A stretch of DNA of 64,000 nucleotides from Flavobacterium sp. (GTDB taxonomy: Bacteria; Bacteroidota; Bacteroidia; Flavobacteriales; Flavobacteriaceae), in the NCBI GenBank assembly GCA_014378065.1, contig JACMOK010000046.1, forward strand, positions 1-64,000, read 5' to 3'. The first letter of the stretch is position 1, and each line of letters begins with the position of its first letter. Shown piece after piece: positions 60,550 to 64,000 of the stretch. The notes under the pieces are model-generated. The model searched no databases, was not told where the DNA came from, and worked only from the letters and a program-made list of their open reading frames with translations. A program made the translations under genes and the position numbers.

Positions 60550-61097
60550 GATCATCAAGACAGAATTTAAATCAACACCTTCCACTTTTTTGTCAGCTAA
60601 TTTCTTTACTTTCTGCCTTTTTAATTTTATAAAATGCGAAGAATACACGAAATTTTGGTGAGGCCCGCGCTTTTTATTGTTAATGGTAATAGAAAAAATG
60701 TATGGCATTTACAAATGCGATCATACTAATCCGTAACCATGTGGTGTCTAAAATAAAAAAGGTTGAATTGTATTTAGTTCCGTTGTATTTGGGTAATTTA
60801 CTTTCCTTTTGATTCTAGCATTTAGTGCGTAGAAAACTTTTACCACCATTTCTGTAACGACCATTCCGACTGCGGAAATTGTAGATTCAAAAGAGTATTT
60901 CAGTTGGCAGAATCCGGTAAAACATTAAATTCCGTTGCGTAAAGATTGCTTTGTCTGATCAAATAGTTTGCTGGCAATAAACAAATTCCATACAAAATTT
61001 ACCTTCAGTTGGTTTTTTGATCGTAAGCACTTATTTATTCGCACAATTTTGTATTTCCTATGGCATTGTGCATTTGAACGAAATGAAAAAATAGTCT

Positions 61098-61511
61098 TTA
61101 ATGTGGCAGTTTGTCTTTTACCAAACCGTAAATAAAAGTTCCGGTCAAGGCGCCGAATAAAATTAGTACTACGGGATAAAATCCGGCACCGAGCAAAATG
61201 AAAATTGGCCCGGGACAAGCCCCGACCAAAGCCCAGCCCAATCCAAAAAATAAGCCGCCAATCCAATAACGAAAAGAACCTTTTTCTTTCTCAGCAATTT
61301 CAATTAATGCCCCATCACTATTTTTCAGGTTATTTTTTTTAATAATTTGGAGTCCGATCATCCCAGTTGCGATCGCCATCATGATAATTCCGTACATGTG
61401 AAAGGACTGAAACTGAAACATTTCATAAATTCTATACCAGGAAACGGCTTCCGATTTCGTTAGAACAATTCCGAAAACAAAACCGACTATAAGATATTTT
61501 AAATCGTTCAT
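61098..61511 (-). CDS. YeeE/YedE-like half transporter (DUF6691-like)
   Basis: LIVGFVFGIVLTKSEAVSWYRIYEMFQFQSFHMYGII, GLGWALVGACPGPIFILLGAG. Confidence 0.88.
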   Translation of the reverse strand: MNDLKYLIVGFVFGIVLTKSEAVSWYRIYEMFQFQSFHMYGIIMMAIATGMIGLQIIKKNNLKNSDGALIEIAEKEKGSFRYWIGGLFFGLGWALVGACPGPIFILLGAGFYPVVLILFGALTGTFIYGLVKDKLPH

Positions 61512-61514
61512 TTG

Positions 61515-62078
61515 TTAAAAAATTAAAGGGAAAATAAAATAAGACATGATAAGGCCACCAACAAAAAATCCAACAACCGCTTTTAAAGACTGTCTTTGCA
61601 AATTACTCATTCCGGCAATTGCATGACCAGAAGTACAGCCCCCGGCATAACGTGATCCGAAGCCGATTAAAATACCGCCAACAATCAAAATAAAAATCAT
61701 TTTTGGCGATTGAAAAACGTTATTACCAAACATCGCGTTGGGCATCAGTTTTCCGTTAGGAGCATCGATCCCCATTTTGGTTAGCTGTGCGACAGTTTTC
61801 GGATTGATATTGACATTGGTTGGATCACTGAGAAAATGAACAGCAACAAAACCGCCGATCATCGCACCCAAAATAACGAGTAGATTCCACCGTTGGGCTT
61901 TCCAATCAAATTTAAAAAAGTCCGCATATTTATCTGCGCCGGCAAGGGTGCAAAGCGTGCGAAGGTTGGAAGACATTCCGAATACTTTCCCGAAATAGTT
62001 GAGGGTCAGCATAATGAGTGCAATTAAAAAACCTGAAACATACCAAGGCCAAGTCTGAAAAAGAAAATCCATCCGCAT
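61515..62078 (-). CDS. YeeE/YedE-family (thiosulfate/sulfur transport-like) half transporter
   Basis: LIGFGSRYAGGCTSGHAIAGMSNLQRQSLKAVVGFFVGGLIMSYF. Confidence 0.9.
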   Translation of the reverse strand: MRMDFLFQTWPWYVSGFLIALIMLTLNYFGKVFGMSSNLRTLCTLAGADKYADFFKFDWKAQRWNLLVILGAMIGGFVAVHFLSDPTNVNINPKTVAQLTKMGIDAPNGKLMPNAMFGNNVFQSPKMIFILIVGGILIGFGSRYAGGCTSGHAIAGMSNLQRQSLKAVVGFFVGGLIMSYFIFPLIF

Positions 62079-62174
62079 TCTTTATATAAGATTAATAAAT
62101 CAATTGATTTTAGCGATTAAAGATACACGTATTAAAATAATCCTGTATTTTTGAATCAAAATAATATTGCGCCA

Positions 62175-62669
62175 ATGAAAAACTTTTCGATAGAAATAAA
62201 ATGGGGTGTGCTGTTCAGTATTGTCTCGCTGGCGTGGATGCTACTTGAAAAAACAATCGGCTTACACGACCAATATATTGCCAAACAAGCCATGTATACG
62301 AATTTGTTTGGCTTAGTAGCAATAGGCATTTATATCTTGGCTTTGTCAGATAAAAAAAAGAATTTTTACACAGAGAAAATGACTTGGAAACAGGGATTTC
62401 TTTCGGGAATGGTACTTTCTGTGGTAGTAAGTTTATTGAGTCCGGTCGTGCAATACCTTTCATTTACTTATATCACTCCAACTTTTTTTTCGCATATTAT
62501 TTCGTATGCCGTGGCAAACAAAGTACAAACTCAAACACAAGCTGAAGCCTACTTTAATTTGAAAAGCTACATGATTCAAGGCATTTTTGGTGCCTTATCA
62601 ATGGGTGTAATTACAGCGGCGATTGTGGCGTTAATGGTTAAAACAAAAAACTATTCCAATGAAAATTAA
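62175..62669 (+). CDS. DUF4199 family membrane protein
   Basis: FSIEIKWGVLFSIVSLAWMLLEKTIGLHDQYIAKQAMYTNLF. Confidence 0.88.
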   Translation: MKNFSIEIKWGVLFSIVSLAWMLLEKTIGLHDQYIAKQAMYTNLFGLVAIGIYILALSDKKKNFYTEKMTWKQGFLSGMVLSVVVSLLSPVVQYLSFTYITPTFFSHIISYAVANKVQTQTQAEAYFNLKSYMIQGIFGALSMGVITAAIVALMVKTKNYSNEN

Positions 62670-63114
62670 ATATGTTACTTTATTGATTCTTGCGTTACTG
62701 GGCAGTTCTTGCGTCAGTACAAAATCGACTTTGCAAAATGTTGATGACACCGCGCCGATCCCGAAACTCAGAGCTGACAATACTTTTATTATCAATACTT
62801 ACAGTCAGGATAAAAACTATGGTTACGATAAAGATTATCCTATCAATGTGTTTTACCAAAATACCAAAAATGAAACGATCAACCAACAACGATTCTTGAA
62901 TGCCTTAGCCGGACCCAAAGGAGAAAAAATCAGTTACTCGAAAATTGAAACTTGCTGTCCGTTCCCTACCAAACGAAACGAAATGGGAGTTGGTTTTCTC
63001 GATGTGTACGAAATTCGTTGGGATGGACTTACAGTCCCTCTAAAGCTTTACCTTAACATGCATGAAAAAGGGCAACTGCTGGTTCCGCTAGGTTTGACTT
63101 TGAAGAAAATTTAA
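62659..63114 (+). CDS. Conserved lipoprotein upstream of kdsA
   Basis: LLGSSC lipobox; INVFYQNTKNETINQQRFLNALAGPKGE; no KdsA fold motifs. Confidence 0.75.
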   Translation: MKIKYVTLLILALLGSSCVSTKSTLQNVDDTAPIPKLRADNTFIINTYSQDKNYGYDKDYPINVFYQNTKNETINQQRFLNALAGPKGEKISYSKIETCCPFPTKRNEMGVGFLDVYEIRWDGLTVPLKLYLNMHEKGQLLVPLGLTLKKI

Positions 63115-63198
63115 TTGTGGGTTTCTCTCCTTCCGGCATAACCATTGAAATTGAACGTTAAACCATCTAGCCGAACAGCTGCTAAAAATTCCTTAATC

Positions 63199-63231
63199 TT
63201 GATTAAAATTGAAATGGGATAATTACCTTTG
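63199..63231 (+). promoter_or_regulatory. Bacteroidetes-type promoter for kdsA
   Basis: TTG (63199) -N22- TACCTTTG (63224-63231). Confidence 0.65.
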
Positions 63232-63249
63232 CAGCATCAAAAAGCAAAC

Positions 63250-64000
63250 ATGGATCTACTGAAAATTCCACAAATCAAGCATACCGACAGCGGTAATTTT
63301 TTTCTTTTGGCCGGTCCTTGTGCCATCGAGGGCGAAGACATGGCGATGCGTATTGCCGAGAAATTGATAGATATTACCGAGAAATTGAAAATTCCTTATG
63401 TGTTTAAAGGGTCTTTTAAGAAAGCAAACCGTTCGAGAATCGATAGTTTTTCCGGAATTGGCGATGAAAAAGCGTTGAAAATCCTGCGTAAAGTTTCGGA
63501 AACTTTTAAAGTGCCGACCGTTACTGACATTCATACCAACGACGATGCAGCAATGGCGGCGCAATATGTCGATATTTTACAAATTCCTGCATTCTTGGTA
63601 CGTCAGACCGATTTGGTTGTTGCGGCTGCAAATACGGGCAAAGTCGTAAATCTTAAAAAAGGACAATTTATGAGTCCGGAAAGTATGAAGCATGCAGTTC
63701 AAAAAGTGTTAGATTGCCGCAATGAAAATGTTATGGTTACCGATCGCGGAACCATGTTTGGCTACCAAGACATGATTGTTGATTATCGCGGTATTCCCAC
63801 AATCCAACAATTTGCCACTACTGTTTTGGATGTAACCCATTCGCTGCAACAACCCAACCAGAGTATTGGTGTTACTGGTGGAAGACCCGATATGATAGAA
63901 ACTGTTGCCAAAGCAGGTATCGCAGTTGGGGTTGACGGTATTTTTATTGAAACTCATTTTGATCCTGCTCATGCGAAAAGTGATGGTGCCAATATGTTGC
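63250..64000 (+). CDS. kdsA: 3-deoxy-8-phosphooctulonate synthase, 3'-truncated by the window edge
   Basis: Own translation from ATG 63250: MDLLKIPQIKHTDSGNFFLLAGPCAIEGEDMAMRIAEKL...YVFKGSFKKANRSRIDSFSGIGDEKALKIL...VTDIHTNDDA; absent from the ORF track because no stop lies in the window. Confidence 0.95.
   Translation, partial: MDLLKIPQIKHTDSGNFFLLAGPCAIEGEDMAMRIAEKLIDITEKLKIPYVFKGSFKKANRSRIDSFSGIGDEKALKILRKVSETFKVPTVTDIHTNDDAAMAAQYVDILQIPAFLVRQTDLVVAAANTGKVVNLKKGQFMSPESMKHAVQKVLDCRNENVMVTDRGTMFGYQDMIVDYRGIPTIQQFATTVLDVTHSLQQPNQSIGVTGGRPDMIETVAKAGIAVGVDGIFIETHFDPAHAKSDGANML

Noticed and set aside
63165-63190. AGCCGAACAGCTGCTAAAA resembles the 3' end of the structured intergenic element (AGCCGGAACAGCTCCTGAA)
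   Set aside because: No matching 5' half or central hairpin nearby, so a third copy cannot be supported.

Overview
The window reads as a contiguous chromosomal segment of a Flavobacterium-like member of the Bacteroidetes. Supporting signs are low GC, TAnnTTTG-type -7 promoter boxes, several proteins with type IX secretion (T9SS) C-terminal sorting signals, and gene neighbourhoods such as coaBC-omega-bamD-dapA. It is dense and mostly housekeeping: smpB, pcm, miaA, coaE, fabI, fabV, recN, coaBC, bamD, dapA, ligA, rpsF-rpsR-rplI, priA, nadC, rlmH, folP, tpiA, prmA, clpS and a 3'-truncated kdsA at the right edge that the ORF track misses. I found no tRNA, rRNA, CRISPR array, prophage or intact transposon. 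The accessory content includes a lipoprotein-type DUF3494 ice-binding protein and a SUMF1-fold protein next to a repeat-built T9SS surface protein (27-aa repeats plus an exact 240-bp Ig-like repeat array). It also includes a T9SS-exported S51/cyanophycinase-like protein beside pcm, adjacent FabI and FabV enoyl-ACP reductases, and a naturally split 5'-nucleotidase. The strongest less-described signals are four tandem YhhN-like membrane paralogs, three of which appear to have lost the acidic motifs kept by the fourth, and two dispersed copies of a structured intergenic element with conserved flanks and a covarying central hairpin. No clearly new multi-gene defence or mobile system could be supported from sequence alone.
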